Shown here: positions 26,540 to 36,080 of the stretch, piece by piece | How the letters are laid out: the number at the start of each line of letters is the position of its first letter | Position numbering within the stretch: the stretch's first letter is position 1 | DNA from: Dehalococcoidia bacterium | GTDB taxonomy: Bacteria; Chloroflexota; Dehalococcoidia; DSTF01; JACRBR01 | DNA length: 64,000 nt | Direction: 5' to 3' | Assembly (NCBI GenBank): GCA_021462855.1 | Contig: JAJTXQ010000039.1 | Coordinates: 124,001 to 188,000 of the forward strand | The notes under the pieces: model-generated | The model's database searches: none | Seen by the model: the letters and a program-made list of their open reading frames with translations, nothing else | Told to the model about the DNA's origin: nothing | Position numbers and translations under genes: made by a program

Positions 26540-28918
26540 TCACGCCGACGCTTTGGCCTGCGGGCTATCTGCGCCTTCGATGCTGCCCTTCCAGTCGCAG
26601 TTGCTGCACTTCGCGACGCCGCGGCCGGCGGCGACGATCATGCCTTCGCACTGCGGACAGGGCTGGGGCAGCGGTCGCGACCAACTCACGAAATCGCAGT
26701 TCGGGTAACTGGAGCACGAGTAGAACGTCTTTCCGCGCTTGCTGCGACGCTCGACGACCTCGCCTCCCTGCGCGGCGTCCTTCGGGCATGGTACGCCCAC
26801 CTTCTTCAGGATCGGACGCGCGCCCTTGCACTCCGGGTACGTCGAGCACGCGAGGAACGGCCCGAACCGCCCGCGCTTCACGACCATCGCCGAGCCGCAG
26901 AGGTCGCACTTCTCGTCCGTCTGCTGCTGCTGCTCCGCCTCCTCGCCGAATGGCCGCGTGCTCTTGCACTCCGGGAAGCCGCTGCACGCCAGAAACTGCC
27001 CGAAGCGCCCCCACTTCTTCACCATCGCCCGGCCGCACTTCTCGCAGACTTCCTCCGTCAGTTCCTCCACGCGAGGCGCTTCGCCGGCGCCCTTGAGCGC
27101 TTCGGCGAGCGGATCGTAGAACTCGCGGACCACCGGCGGCCAGGTGCGCTCGCCGTTCGCGACTTCGTCGAGCTCCTCCTCCATGCGCGCCGTGAAGCCG
27201 ACGTCGACGATCCCCGCGAAGTACTCCGACATCAGGTCGTTGACCACGAACCCGAGCTCTTGCGGTTTCAGCGCCCGCCCTTCCTTCTTCACGTAGCCGC
27301 GGTCCTGGATCGTGGACATCGTCGGCGCGTACGTGGATGGCCGTCCGATCCCGTTCTCTTCGAGCGCTTTCACTAGGGTTGCCTCGGTGTAGCGTGGCGG
27401 CGGCTCGGTGAAGTGCTGGTCGGGTTTCACATCGACCTGTCGCAACGCCTCGCCCTCGGCGAGTTCGGGCAGCGTCCGCTCTTCATCCTCGTCCGATTCC
27501 GTGTCGCGCCCCTCGATGTACACCTGCCGGAAGCCCGCGAAGCGCAGGTGGCTTGCTGTCGCGCGCAGGACGTAGGGCTTGTCCTGCGTGTCCACGGCGG
27601 CCTCGATCTCGGCGTTCACCTGGTCGAACACGGCATCGGCCATCTGGCACGCGACGAACCGCTGCCAGATCAGGCCGTACAACTTCGCCTGGTCGACCGT
27701 CAGCGCCCGCTTCAGCGATGCCGGCTCCCGGAATGCCGATGTCGGCCGGATCGCTTCGTGCGCTTCCTGCGCGCCCTTCGACTTTGTCTTGTAGAAGCGC
27801 GGCTGTTCGGGCACGAACGCAGCGCCGTACTTCTCGGAGATCAGTCCCCGTACCTCTTCGCGCGCGACGTTGGCGATGTTGAGCGAGTCAGTCCGCATGT
27901 ACGTGATGAGACCGACCTGCCCTTGCCCGGGGATGTCGAGCCCCTCGTACAGCTGCTGCGCCACGGCCATCGTGCGTTTCGCCGAGAAGCCGAACCGGCG
28001 CGACGCTTCCTGCTGCAGCGTGCTCGTCGTGAACGGCGGCGCCGGGCGCCGCAACTGCTGCTTCTGCTTCACCGCGCGCACGGTGTACGACGCCCGTCGC
28101 AGGTCAGCCGTGACCGCCTCGGCCTCCTCGCCGCTGTGGATCTCGGCCTTGCGTGGCCCGGGGAGGCTGGACAGGCGCGCCGTGAAGGCGGCTTCGTCGG
28201 CGTCCCGCTCCCGCGCGAGGCGGGCATCGATGGTCCAGTACTCCTGCGCCTGAAACGCCTCGATCTCGCGCTCGCGGTCCACGACCATGCGCAGCGCGAC
28301 GGACTGCACGCGCCCGGCGCTCAGCCCGCGGCGAATCTTTTTCCACAGGATCGGGCTGATCTGGTAACCGACGAGCCGGTCCAGCACGCGCCGCGCCTGC
28401 TGGGCATCGACGAGCCGCTGGTCGATCTCGCGCGGCCGGCCGAACGCCTCCTTCACCGCATCGGCGGTGATCTCGTGGAATTCGACGCGCCGGGTCGGGG
28501 TCCCGTCCAGGTCCATCGCGTGCAGCAGGTGCCAGGAGATCGCCTCGCCTTCGCGGTCGGGGTCGGTCGCCAGGTACACGGTGCCGGCCTTGCTCGCCGC
28601 TTCTTTCAGCGCCTTCACGACCGGTTTCTTCTCCCTGGGGATGATGTACCGCGGCTCGAAATCCTGTTCGATGTTGACGCCCAATTGCGACTTCGGCAGG
28701 TCGCGCACGTGCCCGACCGATGCCCGAACGTCGTACTCGCTGCCGAGGATGTTGGACAAAGTGCGCGCCTTCGCTGGCGACTCGACGATCACCAGGCTCT
28801 TGCCGGACCGGCGCGGCCGCGCGGTCGCCTTCGCGGAGGCGCGGGCCTTGCCTGCGCGCTTGCCCGTTACGCGGGGCTTGCGCGTCTTCACCGGCGCCTC
28901 GGTGACCGGCGGGCTCAT
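26540..28918 (-). CDS. topA: DNA topoisomerase I
   Basis: A 792-residue type IA topoisomerase that relaxes negative supercoils. After a basic Lys/Arg/Ala-rich N-terminal tail (about 35 aa) come the Toprim domain (LVIVESPAKARTLSNIL ... DPDREGEAISWHLL), the catalytic Tyr in GLITYMRTDS, and four C-terminal zinc ribbons (CEKCGRAM ... CSGFPEC; CDLCGSAM ... CSTYPEC; CPKD ... CSSYPNC; CPQCEGM ... CSNC). The second and third zinc sites are complete; the acidic GEEAEQQQQTDE separates ribbons one and two. ATG 28918 has AAGGA 6 nt upstream; ATG 28936 (GGAG only 3 nt away) is the alternative. Confidence 0.93.
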   Translation of the reverse strand: MSPPVTEAPVKTRKPRVTGKRAGKARASAKATARPRRSGKSLVIVESPAKARTLSNILGSEYDVRASVGHVRDLPKSQLGVNIEQDFEPRYIIPREKKPVVKALKEAASKAGTVYLATDPDREGEAISWHLLHAMDLDGTPTRRVEFHEITADAVKEAFGRPREIDQRLVDAQQARRVLDRLVGYQISPILWKKIRRGLSAGRVQSVALRMVVDREREIEAFQAQEYWTIDARLARERDADEAAFTARLSSLPGPRKAEIHSGEEAEAVTADLRRASYTVRAVKQKQQLRRPAPPFTTSTLQQEASRRFGFSAKRTMAVAQQLYEGLDIPGQGQVGLITYMRTDSLNIANVAREEVRGLISEKYGAAFVPEQPRFYKTKSKGAQEAHEAIRPTSAFREPASLKRALTVDQAKLYGLIWQRFVACQMADAVFDQVNAEIEAAVDTQDKPYVLRATASHLRFAGFRQVYIEGRDTESDEDEERTLPELAEGEALRQVDVKPDQHFTEPPPRYTEATLVKALEENGIGRPSTYAPTMSTIQDRGYVKKEGRALKPQELGFVVNDLMSEYFAGIVDVGFTARMEEELDEVANGERTWPPVVREFYDPLAEALKGAGEAPRVEELTEEVCEKCGRAMVKKWGRFGQFLACSGFPECKSTRPFGEEAEQQQQTDEKCDLCGSAMVVKRGRFGPFLACSTYPECKGARPILKKVGVPCPKDAAQGGEVVERRSKRGKTFYSCSSYPNCDFVSWSRPLPQPCPQCEGMIVAAGRGVAKCSNCDWKGSIEGADSPQAKASA

Positions 28919-28972
28919 CTCGTTTCCTTCTGACATATGCTCCTTCACTCCCGCCTGCCGCGGGCACCGAGT

Positions 28973-29000
28973 GTTATACCCGATGGCCTTCGCGGCACAA
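28973..29000 (-). promoter_or_regulatory. Candidate topA promoter
   Basis: On the minus strand TTGTGC (28995-29000) and TATAAC (28973-28978) are 16 nt apart; the -10 matches 5 of 6 bases. Transcription would start near 28966, giving a 30-48 nt leader depending on which topA start is used. Confidence 0.45.
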
Positions 29001-29257
29001 CAGGTTGTCGGCCGCACCGCCGCGGCCCTGCATACGCCGGTTCCATGCACTGATGCCGGGTAGGTAGGGGGTTACTGCGGTCGCAGCCGGTGGCAGCGTA
29101 ACAGGCTTGTCAAGTCCCCGCCTCCGCTGCTGGCGACTCACGCATCACCCGAATCGAGCCGCGCGGGATTGTCCAAAACGAGAAATTCGCTAGGATGCAG
29201 GCACACCTGCTTCAAGAACTGAATACGCGTTACCGACGGTGAGGGCGGTCGGTTGGG
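29001..29257. other. Intergenic region between divergent topA and a small gene
   Basis: Together with the topA leader this makes the longest non-coding stretch in the window (28919-29257). I see no ORF with coding character, no RNA gene and no terminator. It holds the topA promoter at one end and a weak forward promoter (29169-29196) at the other, plus a small 5-bp hairpin (gcagg/cctgc) at 29197-29210 in the presumed leader of the small gene. Confidence 0.5.
29169..29196 (+). promoter_or_regulatory. Candidate promoter for the small gene at 29258
   Basis: TTGTCC (29169-29174) and TAGGAT (29191-29196) separated by 16 nt; each matches 4 of 6 consensus bases. It lies in an AT-richer patch. Weak on its own. 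Confidence 0.3.
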
Positions 29258-29518
29258 GTGGACACCACGGTGTGCGCCACGGCTGGGAAGGGGATCACCA
29301 TCGAAACGGGAACTCGCGTCAGGCTGAAGCCGGAACACTTCACCTACAGCCGTCCGCACCTGCTCTACCACGCACGCCAGAAAGACGTCGGCGTCGTCTC
29401 GCCGCCATCCAAACAGTCCCCGTCGATGGCGCGGCTGTACATCATCGTGCACTTCGAGCAGTGCGGGCACGACCACCGTGTGCTCACGGAAGAGCTCGAG
29501 GTCGCGGACGGCGAGTAG
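29258..29518 (+). CDS. Small protein of unknown function (up to 86 aa)
   Basis: I do not recognise this protein. The coding-like part is ITIETGTRVRLKPEHF followed by RPHLLYHARQ, SMARLYIIVHFEQCGHDHRV and LTEELEVADGE, which could be a small beta-barrel. GTG 29258 is the longest start; GTG 29270 or a later start is possible, and no clear ribosome-binding site decides. It is convergent with dprA with no gap between stop codons. An opposite-strand ORF over the same bases looks less protein-like. Confidence 0.4.
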   Translation: MDTTVCATAGKGITIETGTRVRLKPEHFTYSRPHLLYHARQKDVGVVSPPSKQSPSMARLYIIVHFEQCGHDHRVLTEELEVADGE

Positions 29519-30628
29519 TCAGGCGCGCGCCGCCGCGTCGCGCGCGCGGACGTAGTTCATCCGTCCCACCTGGCGGACGAGCCCCTTGAGCTCGAGCATC
29601 GCGAGCGTGCTTGTCACGGCGGCGATCGGCAGGCCGCTCTGCCGCCGCACATCATCGATGTAGGTCGGTTCGGCGCTGAGCAGCCGCAACAGCGCCATCT
29701 CGGCGTCGTCCGCCGGCACCAGTTCGGTCATCTCGATCTGGTGCGCTGCCATGCTGAGGTTCAGCTCAGCGAGCACGTCCTCCACCGTCAGCGTGAGTTT
29801 CGCCTCGCCGTCCTGGATCAGCTTGTTCGTCCCGCGCGAGTTCGGCGAGTAGATGCTCCCCGGCACCGCGAACACCTCGCGGTTCTGTTCGAGCGCCTGG
29901 CGCGCCGTGATCAGTGCGCCACTCTTGATGTCGCCCTCGATGACCAGCACGCCCAGCGAGATGCCGCTGAGGATGCGGTTGCGGCGCGGAAAGAACTCGC
30001 TGCGCGGCTGCGTCCCCACCGGATAGTCGCTGATCAGCGCGCCCCGGGCAGCGATGTCCTCCGCGAGCCGCTTGTGCTCCGGCGGGTACACCATGTCGAG
30101 CCCGCATGCGAGCACGGCGATCGTGCGGCCGCCCGCCTCCAGCGCCGCGCGATGCGCCACGGCGTCCACACCCCGCGCCAGCCCGCTGACGACCGTCACG
30201 CGGTTCTGCGCCAGCCCGCGCGCCATCTCCTCGGCCGCCTGCCGCCCGTACACCGTGACGCGCCGCGTGCCGACCACGGCCACGGCCCACTCGTCGGCAG
30301 GCTCGATCGACCCGCGCACGAAGAGCACGGGAGGCCGGTCGTACACCTCGCGCAGCTGGCGCGGGTACGCCGCATCGTGCCAGGTGACCGCGTGCACGCC
30401 ATGCCGCTCGAGCAGTTCGAGCTCGCGCGCCGGCTCGACGCGGGCGCGCGCTTCTACGCACGCGTTGACGGCTGCGGTGTCCAGTCCGGCCGCGCGGAGC
30501 TCGCCCGCGGAGCCACTCCATGCCCGTTCGAGCGTGCCGAAGTGCGCTTCGAGCTGCGCAACGCGCACCTTGCCGACACGGGGGACGCGGCTGAACGCGA
30601 TCCAGTACTGACGTTCTACTTCGTCCAT
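29519..30628 (-). CDS. dprA: DNA-processing protein DprA/Smf
   Basis: A 369-residue cytoplasmic protein that loads RecA on incoming single-stranded DNA during transformation. An N-terminal SAM-like helical domain (WIAFSRVPRVGKVRVAQL) precedes the Rossmann-like core (AVVGTRRVTVYGRQAAEEM, VSGLARGVDAVAHRAAL, LACGLDMVYPPEH, FPRRNRILSG), then a C-terminal winged helix (LLRLLSAEPTYIDDVRRQSG). The start at 30628 matches the family N-terminus. A TATAGT -10-like element lies 9 nt upstream and no ribosome-binding site is present, so translation is probably leaderless or nearly so. It suggests natural competence or a general recombination role. Confidence 0.92.
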   Translation of the reverse strand: MDEVERQYWIAFSRVPRVGKVRVAQLEAHFGTLERAWSGSAGELRAAGLDTAAVNACVEARARVEPARELELLERHGVHAVTWHDAAYPRQLREVYDRPPVLFVRGSIEPADEWAVAVVGTRRVTVYGRQAAEEMARGLAQNRVTVVSGLARGVDAVAHRAALEAGGRTIAVLACGLDMVYPPEHKRLAEDIAARGALISDYPVGTQPRSEFFPRRNRILSGISLGVLVIEGDIKSGALITARQALEQNREVFAVPGSIYSPNSRGTNKLIQDGEAKLTLTVEDVLAELNLSMAAHQIEMTELVPADDAEMALLRLLSAEPTYIDDVRRQSGLPIAAVTSTLAMLELKGLVRQVGRMNYVRARDAAARA

Positions 30629-30637
30629 CAGGGCGCT

Positions 30638-30666
30638 ACTATACACGCGGCCTGGCCCCGTGGGAA
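30638..30666 (-). promoter_or_regulatory. Promoter of dprA with almost no leader
   Basis: On the minus strand TTCCCA (30661-30666) and TATAGT (30638-30643) are 17 nt apart; the -10 matches 5 of 6 bases. With usual spacing transcription begins about 2-3 nt before the dprA ATG at 30628. Confidence 0.5.
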
Positions 30667-30743
30667 CGGGTGGATTGATTTTCTCGCCCGCGCGCGGCAA
30701 CATGCGCCCTGCACCCCTGCCGGTGCGTGAACGGAGATGTGAA

Positions 30744-31778
30744 ATGCGGATGCGAATCCTTGGTCTGGCCGCCATCCTCGCGGCGCTCGCGGCATTGCCT
30801 GCCATACGCCACGACCCGGCGCCGGCGCAGGCCGCCGACTGCAGCGCCACCTGCCTCCGCGTCGACGCGGTCCCCGGCGGCGGCATCGACTCGACGGCGT
30901 CGATCGCGGGCAACGCGTTCGTCGTCGACATCGTGCTGCAGGACGCGAACTCCGCGGGCGGCGCTGCCGCTCTCGCGTTCACCCTGCGCTACGACCGCTC
31001 GGTGCTCGTAGCGGGCGCGCCCGCGCCCATTGCGCCTCCCGGGTTCAACTGCGAACTCCTGCCACCGCTCGCAGACGCCGACGGGAACCCCGCAACAGGC
31101 GATGCGCAACTCACCTGCTTCTCGATGGATCTGACAACCGTGCTCAATGACGGCGTCGTCGCCCAGGTCGGGTTCCTGGTCATCGGCCAGGGCAACTCCA
31201 ATCTCGCGCTGACCGACGTGGTCGTCGGCGACATGTCGGGCATCGAACTCGTATCGTGCGAGCCCGTGGTGACGAACGCCGGCGGCGGCTGCACCGCGGC
31301 CGCCGTCTCAACCGGCGGCGCGCCACCGCCGCCGCCGCCGCCGCCGCCACCCCCGCCGGACGCGGAGTACTGCGCCGTCATCGCGGCGATCGACGGCCGG
31401 ACCGTCGAGTGCGCCGACGGCAGCACCGTGCGGTTCATCGGTGTCGGCTCACCGGTTGGCGACGAGCCCGGCGCGCAATGGGCGCGCGCGGTGACGCAAT
31501 GGTTCCTCGTCGGCAGGACGGTCATGCTCGAACACGACGTCCAGGATTCGGATGACGACGGCAACCGCATCGGCTATCCCCACGTCACGGGCACGGACGG
31601 AGCGGATTACAACATGTCGATCATCATCGTGTATGTCGGCATGGCGCACCACGCGCCTGACGCAGCCAACACGCGGTACAACGACTGGATGGCGGCCGCG
31701 CAGGTGTGGGCGCGCACCGCGTGCTGGAACATGTGGTCAGCCGGCAACCCGTTCAGCGGCGAGTCCGGCTGCCAGTAG
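30744..31778 (+). CDS. Secreted cohesin-like / SNase-like two-domain protein
   Basis: A 344-residue exported protein. A signal peptide (residues about 1-28, ending near PAQAA) is followed by a beta-rich domain of about 140 residues resembling cohesin/dockerin-binding modules (VDIVLQDANSAGGAAALAF, VLNDGVVAQVGFLVIGQG). Next come an 11-proline linker encoded by CCG repeats and a C-terminal staphylococcal-nuclease-like domain (YCAVIAAIDGRTVECADG, VRFIGVGSP, GNRIGYPHV, YNMSIIIVYVGMA). The two nuclease arginines seem kept, but the catalytic Glu that follows the GxxxP turn is absent, so nuclease activity is doubtful. ATG 30744 has ggag 7 nt upstream. It is divergent from dprA. Confidence 0.68.
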   Translation: MRMRILGLAAILAALAALPAIRHDPAPAQAADCSATCLRVDAVPGGGIDSTASIAGNAFVVDIVLQDANSAGGAAALAFTLRYDRSVLVAGAPAPIAPPGFNCELLPPLADADGNPATGDAQLTCFSMDLTTVLNDGVVAQVGFLVIGQGNSNLALTDVVVGDMSGIELVSCEPVVTNAGGGCTAAAVSTGGAPPPPPPPPPPPPDAEYCAVIAAIDGRTVECADGSTVRFIGVGSPVGDEPGAQWARAVTQWFLVGRTVMLEHDVQDSDDDGNRIGYPHVTGTDGADYNMSIIIVYVGMAHHAPDAANTRYNDWMAAAQVWARTACWNMWSAGNPFSGESGCQ

Positions 31779-31918
31779 CTCAGCGACGGCCAATCGCCGT
31801 CCCGGCGGGCGTTAGATGGCGGCCGGCCGAGTGAGGCGGGGCATTCGCACGCACGATCTACGGCGGCGTGGCATCGATGCGCCGTTGCGGCCGCCCCGAA
31901 CGCCGTTGCGTTTCTGTG

Positions 31919-33173
<1,255 letters not shown>

Positions 33174-33184
<11 letters not shown>

Positions 33185-34559
33185 CGTATGCCTCATCGCC
33201 CGCGGGGCGGAGCGCGCGGATACGCGCCGGCGCGCCGACTGCCAGCATGCCCGCCGGGACGTCCTTGTTCACGACGGAGCCCGCCGCCGTCCGCGCGCCC
33301 GCGCCGATGTTCACCGGCGCCACCAGCATCGTGTCGCTGCCGATGAACGCGCCATCGCCGATCGTCGTGCGGTGCTTGCGTTCGCCGTCGTAGTTCGCGG
33401 TGATCGTCCCGGCGCCGATGTTGACATCTGCTCCGACCTCGGCATCGCCGATGTAGCTGAAGTGGCCCATCTTCGTGCGCGGGCCGAGTCGCGAGGCCTT
33501 CGTCTCGGCGTAGTTGCCCAGGTGCACGCCCGCGCACAGGTGCGACTTCGGCCGCACATGGCTGTACGGCCCAACATCCACGCCATCCTCGAGCGTCGAC
33601 TCCTCGACCATCGAGTACCGCACGACGCAACCCGGCCCGATCCGCGCGTCGCGGACCGATGCGCCCGGCCCGATGGTGCAACCCTCGCCGATCACCGTCG
33701 CACCCTCGAGATGCGTCTGCGGCCCGAGCGTCGTGTCGGCGCCGATCTCCACGCCGGCGTCGATAAACGTCGATGGCGGGTCGACGATCGTCACGCCGTT
33801 CAGCATGTGGCGACGGCGGATACGGTCGCGGATCGTCGCCTCCGCCTCGGCGAGTTGCACGCGGTCATTGATCCCGCGCACTTCGGCGGGGTCATCGGCG
33901 ATGACGGCGACGCCGGCGTTGCCTTCGCCGGCCGCCACCGACGCGAGCAGCGTCAGGTAGCGCTCGCCGCCGGGCGATGGCGCGATGCGCTCCAGCCGCG
34001 ACCAGAGCCACGGCGCGCGCACGGCGTATTGCCCGGAGTTGATGTAGCGCGATTCGCCGCGGTCAATGCCCTCGACCGCCTTCGTTTCCATGATCGACGT
34101 GATGCGGTCGCCATCGAGCTCGAGGATGCCATACTCCTCGACTGGCACGCAGGCCGTGAGCAGCGCGAAGTCGGGCGCGTCGTCGCTGGCGATCGCCCGC
34201 ATCAGCCGGCGCAGCGTCGAGGGCAGCACGAGCGGCACATCGCCGTTCATGATGAGGACGTGCGTGGCGTTGCCGGCCGCATCGCGCGCACACTCGACGG
34301 CGTGCCCGGTGCCGCGCGGCTCCGCCTGGACAGCGAACCGCGCGCCGGCCCCCGCTGCCGCGCGCACGACATCGGCGGCGGCCCCTTCGCCGACCACGAT
34401 GACGCAGTCGTCGACGCCGGCCGCGCGCGCGGCTGCGACCACGTGCGCAAGCACCGGCAGCCCCGCAAGCGGGTGCGCCACCTTCGGCAACGAGGAGCGC
34501 ATGCGCGTCCCCTGCCCGGCCGCGAGGATCACCGCCACCCAGCGCGCGCCGCTGTTCAT
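33174..34559 (-). CDS. glmU: Bifunctional UDP-N-acetylglucosamine pyrophosphorylase / glucosamine-1-phosphate acetyltransferase
   Basis: A 461-residue cytoplasmic enzyme making UDP-GlcNAc for peptidoglycan. The N-terminal nucleotidyltransferase has LAAGQGTRMRSSLPKVAHPL and EPRGTGHAVECA. The C-terminal left-handed beta-helix has hexapeptide repeats (IGADTTLGPQTHLEG ...) and the acetyltransferase active-site segment NYAETKASRL with the catalytic His in TKMGHFSYIGDAEVG. ATG 34559 is chosen because the family N-terminus begins there. The 182-nt gap upstream shows no convincing promoter. Confidence 0.93.
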
Positions 34560-34741
34560 TGGCGCGAACGGAACACCGCGCACGGCATCGGCGCGGTGGC
34601 GTGCCTGTTCACCGGGTGGGTGGGCTGTGGAGGTTCGTCGGGGTTTGCTATCAACGTGACGGCCGCCCTCACTCGCAACCGGCGAGCTCCGCGAGGGCGC
34701 ATCGGGCCGTGCTCGATCGTATCGGCGCAAATCCGAGGGTG

Positions 34742-36004
34742 TCAAGCGGCGCGACGCATCGGCGCGGCCTGTACGTCAACACCCGACGCGCCGCGCGGCC
34801 AGCCGGCGGCGGCCCACGCGTACGCCGCGGCGACCACGAACCCGCCGAGCGCCAGACCCTGTGACGCCGCGAACCACGTCGCAAACAGCGCGACGTATCC
34901 GGCGAGCGTCCACCCGATGGCGGACGCCGCGTCCGCGTCGCGCGGCGCGAAGTGCGCGGCCAGCGCGAGCGCAGCCGGAATCGCGAGCAGCGCGAGGCTT
35001 TGCGTGTGAAGGTGTGGCGTCAGCAGCAGTGGCAGCGTGACCGCCAGCGCGAACGAGCGCGCATCGCCCCGGTGCGCGCCGCGCCACACCACAGCCGCCA
35101 CCGCCACCGCCCCGATCGCGATGAGCGCGAATCCTGGCGCCCACAGCAACGCCTCGCCCGAGCCGGTCGCACTCGTGATGAAGCCGCGCCAGTTCGGCAT
35201 CGTCTCCGCGTTCACCGACAGGCCGGGCGCCGAACCCGGGTACTGCGTGATGTATCGCGCGTTCGCCGCGAGCGCGCCCGGCGAGGTGAGGAGCGCGGGC
35301 ACGACGAGCAGCACGCCGCCGGCGCCCGCGAACGCCGCCAGCGCGCGCCACTCGCGCCATACGACGAGCAGCAGCACGACACCCGCGACGAACTGGGGTT
35401 TCACGATGCACAGCGCCAGCGCCAGGCCCGCCGCGACGCTGTGCCCGCGCCGCAGCGCGGACCACGCGGCGAGCAATAGCGCCACGAGCAGCAGGTCCAC
35501 CTGCCCGAACGCCAGCGTCGCGGCCACCGGGAGCGACGTCGCTGTCGCGCCTACGAAGAGCGCCCGCAGTCGCGGCGGCGCCGCGGAAAGCAGCCGCCAC
35601 AACATCGCACAGATCGCGGCCAGCACGAGCATATTCACTCCGGACCACGCGAGGTACGCCGCGCCGAACGGCAGCGCCGAGAACGGCGCGAACATCCACG
35701 CGGCGAACACCGGCAGCGGGTATCCGATTGGCTCGTCGACCGCTCCCGGGTACAGCGCGCGCTGGGCGGCCGCCTGCGCCTCCGCGTCGTAGAGCGCGTC
35801 TCCTTCGCCGGTACGCACCATGTGGCCGGCGGCGTAGAAGCTCAGGAAGTCCGACGATACGCCGTCCGCGCCGCGCGCCGTGCGCGTGACGGCCGCCGCA
35901 CCGAGCACGAGCGTCGCGGCGAGCGCCGCTGCCGCCAGCGTCCCGCACATGACCACGCCACGTCGCGGGCGCGCGTCGAACCAGCGCGCATGCTTCGATG
36001 CCAT
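34742..36004 (-). CDS. GT87/DUF2029-type polyprenyl-phosphate-dependent glycosyltransferase
   Basis: A 420-residue protein with about ten hydrophobic segments. The family signature SSDFLSFYAAGHMVRTGEG (Asp of the first periplasmic loop) and YPLPVFAAWMFAPFSALP are typical of GT87/DUF2029 mannosyl- or arabinosyl-transferases that use lipid-linked sugars outside the membrane. The acceptor is unknown; cell-envelope polysaccharide or glycolipid is likely. It is divergent from alaS across 76 nt, with a GATACT element 5 nt before its ATG. Confidence 0.78.
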   Translation of the reverse strand: MASKHARWFDARPRRGVVMCGTLAAAALAATLVLGAAAVTRTARGADGVSSDFLSFYAAGHMVRTGEGDALYDAEAQAAAQRALYPGAVDEPIGYPLPVFAAWMFAPFSALPFGAAYLAWSGVNMLVLAAICAMLWRLLSAAPPRLRALFVGATATSLPVAATLAFGQVDLLLVALLLAAWSALRRGHSVAAGLALALCIVKPQFVAGVVLLLVVWREWRALAAFAGAGGVLLVVPALLTSPGALAANARYITQYPGSAPGLSVNAETMPNWRGFITSATGSGEALLWAPGFALIAIGAVAVAAVVWRGAHRGDARSFALAVTLPLLLTPHLHTQSLALLAIPAALALAAHFAPRDADAASAIGWTLAGYVALFATWFAASQGLALGGFVVAAAYAWAAAGWPRGASGVDVQAAPMRRAA

Positions 36005-36009
36005 GGGGA

Positions 36010-36015
36010 AGTATC
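36010..36015 (-). promoter_or_regulatory. -10-like GATACT, 5 nt before the GT87 gene
   Basis: GATACT lies 5 nt upstream of the ATG at 36004 with no ribosome-binding site. It is a weaker member of the leaderless set described in the findings. Confidence 0.3.
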
Positions 36016-36067
36016 GGCACCGCCCCGGCGCCGGCGTATCGCGTTAGCCGCACGCCGGGGGCTCATC

Positions 36068-36073
36068 TACAAT
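36068..36073 (+). promoter_or_regulatory. -10 element TACAAT, 7 nt before alaS start
   Basis: TACAAT (5 of 6 consensus) is followed by 7 nt and the ATG at 36081, so transcription would begin on the start codon. It overlaps an alternative in-frame ATG at 36072, which argues that 36081 is the real start. Confidence 0.5.
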
Positions 36074-36080
36074 GCCGCGC

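Noticed and set aside
27413-28933. 506-codon open frame opposite topA
   Set aside because: It is an antisense shadow of a certain gene; its product is rich in Arg, His, Leu and Asp with no motif, as expected from GC-rich antisense frames.
31321-31356. CCG microsatellite as a CRISPR-like or mobile repeat
   Set aside because: It is an in-frame poly-proline linker in the secreted protein, with no spacers or flanking repeats.
31777-31830. tRNA-like D-arm text (tagctcagcgacgg) after the SNase-like gene
   Set aside because: No anticodon arm, no GTTCGAATC-type T-arm and no acceptor pairing follow within 90 nt.
34560-34741. Possible glmU promoter TTGATA with 17-nt spacing
   Set aside because: The -10 partner (TCCACA) matches too poorly to support a promoter call.
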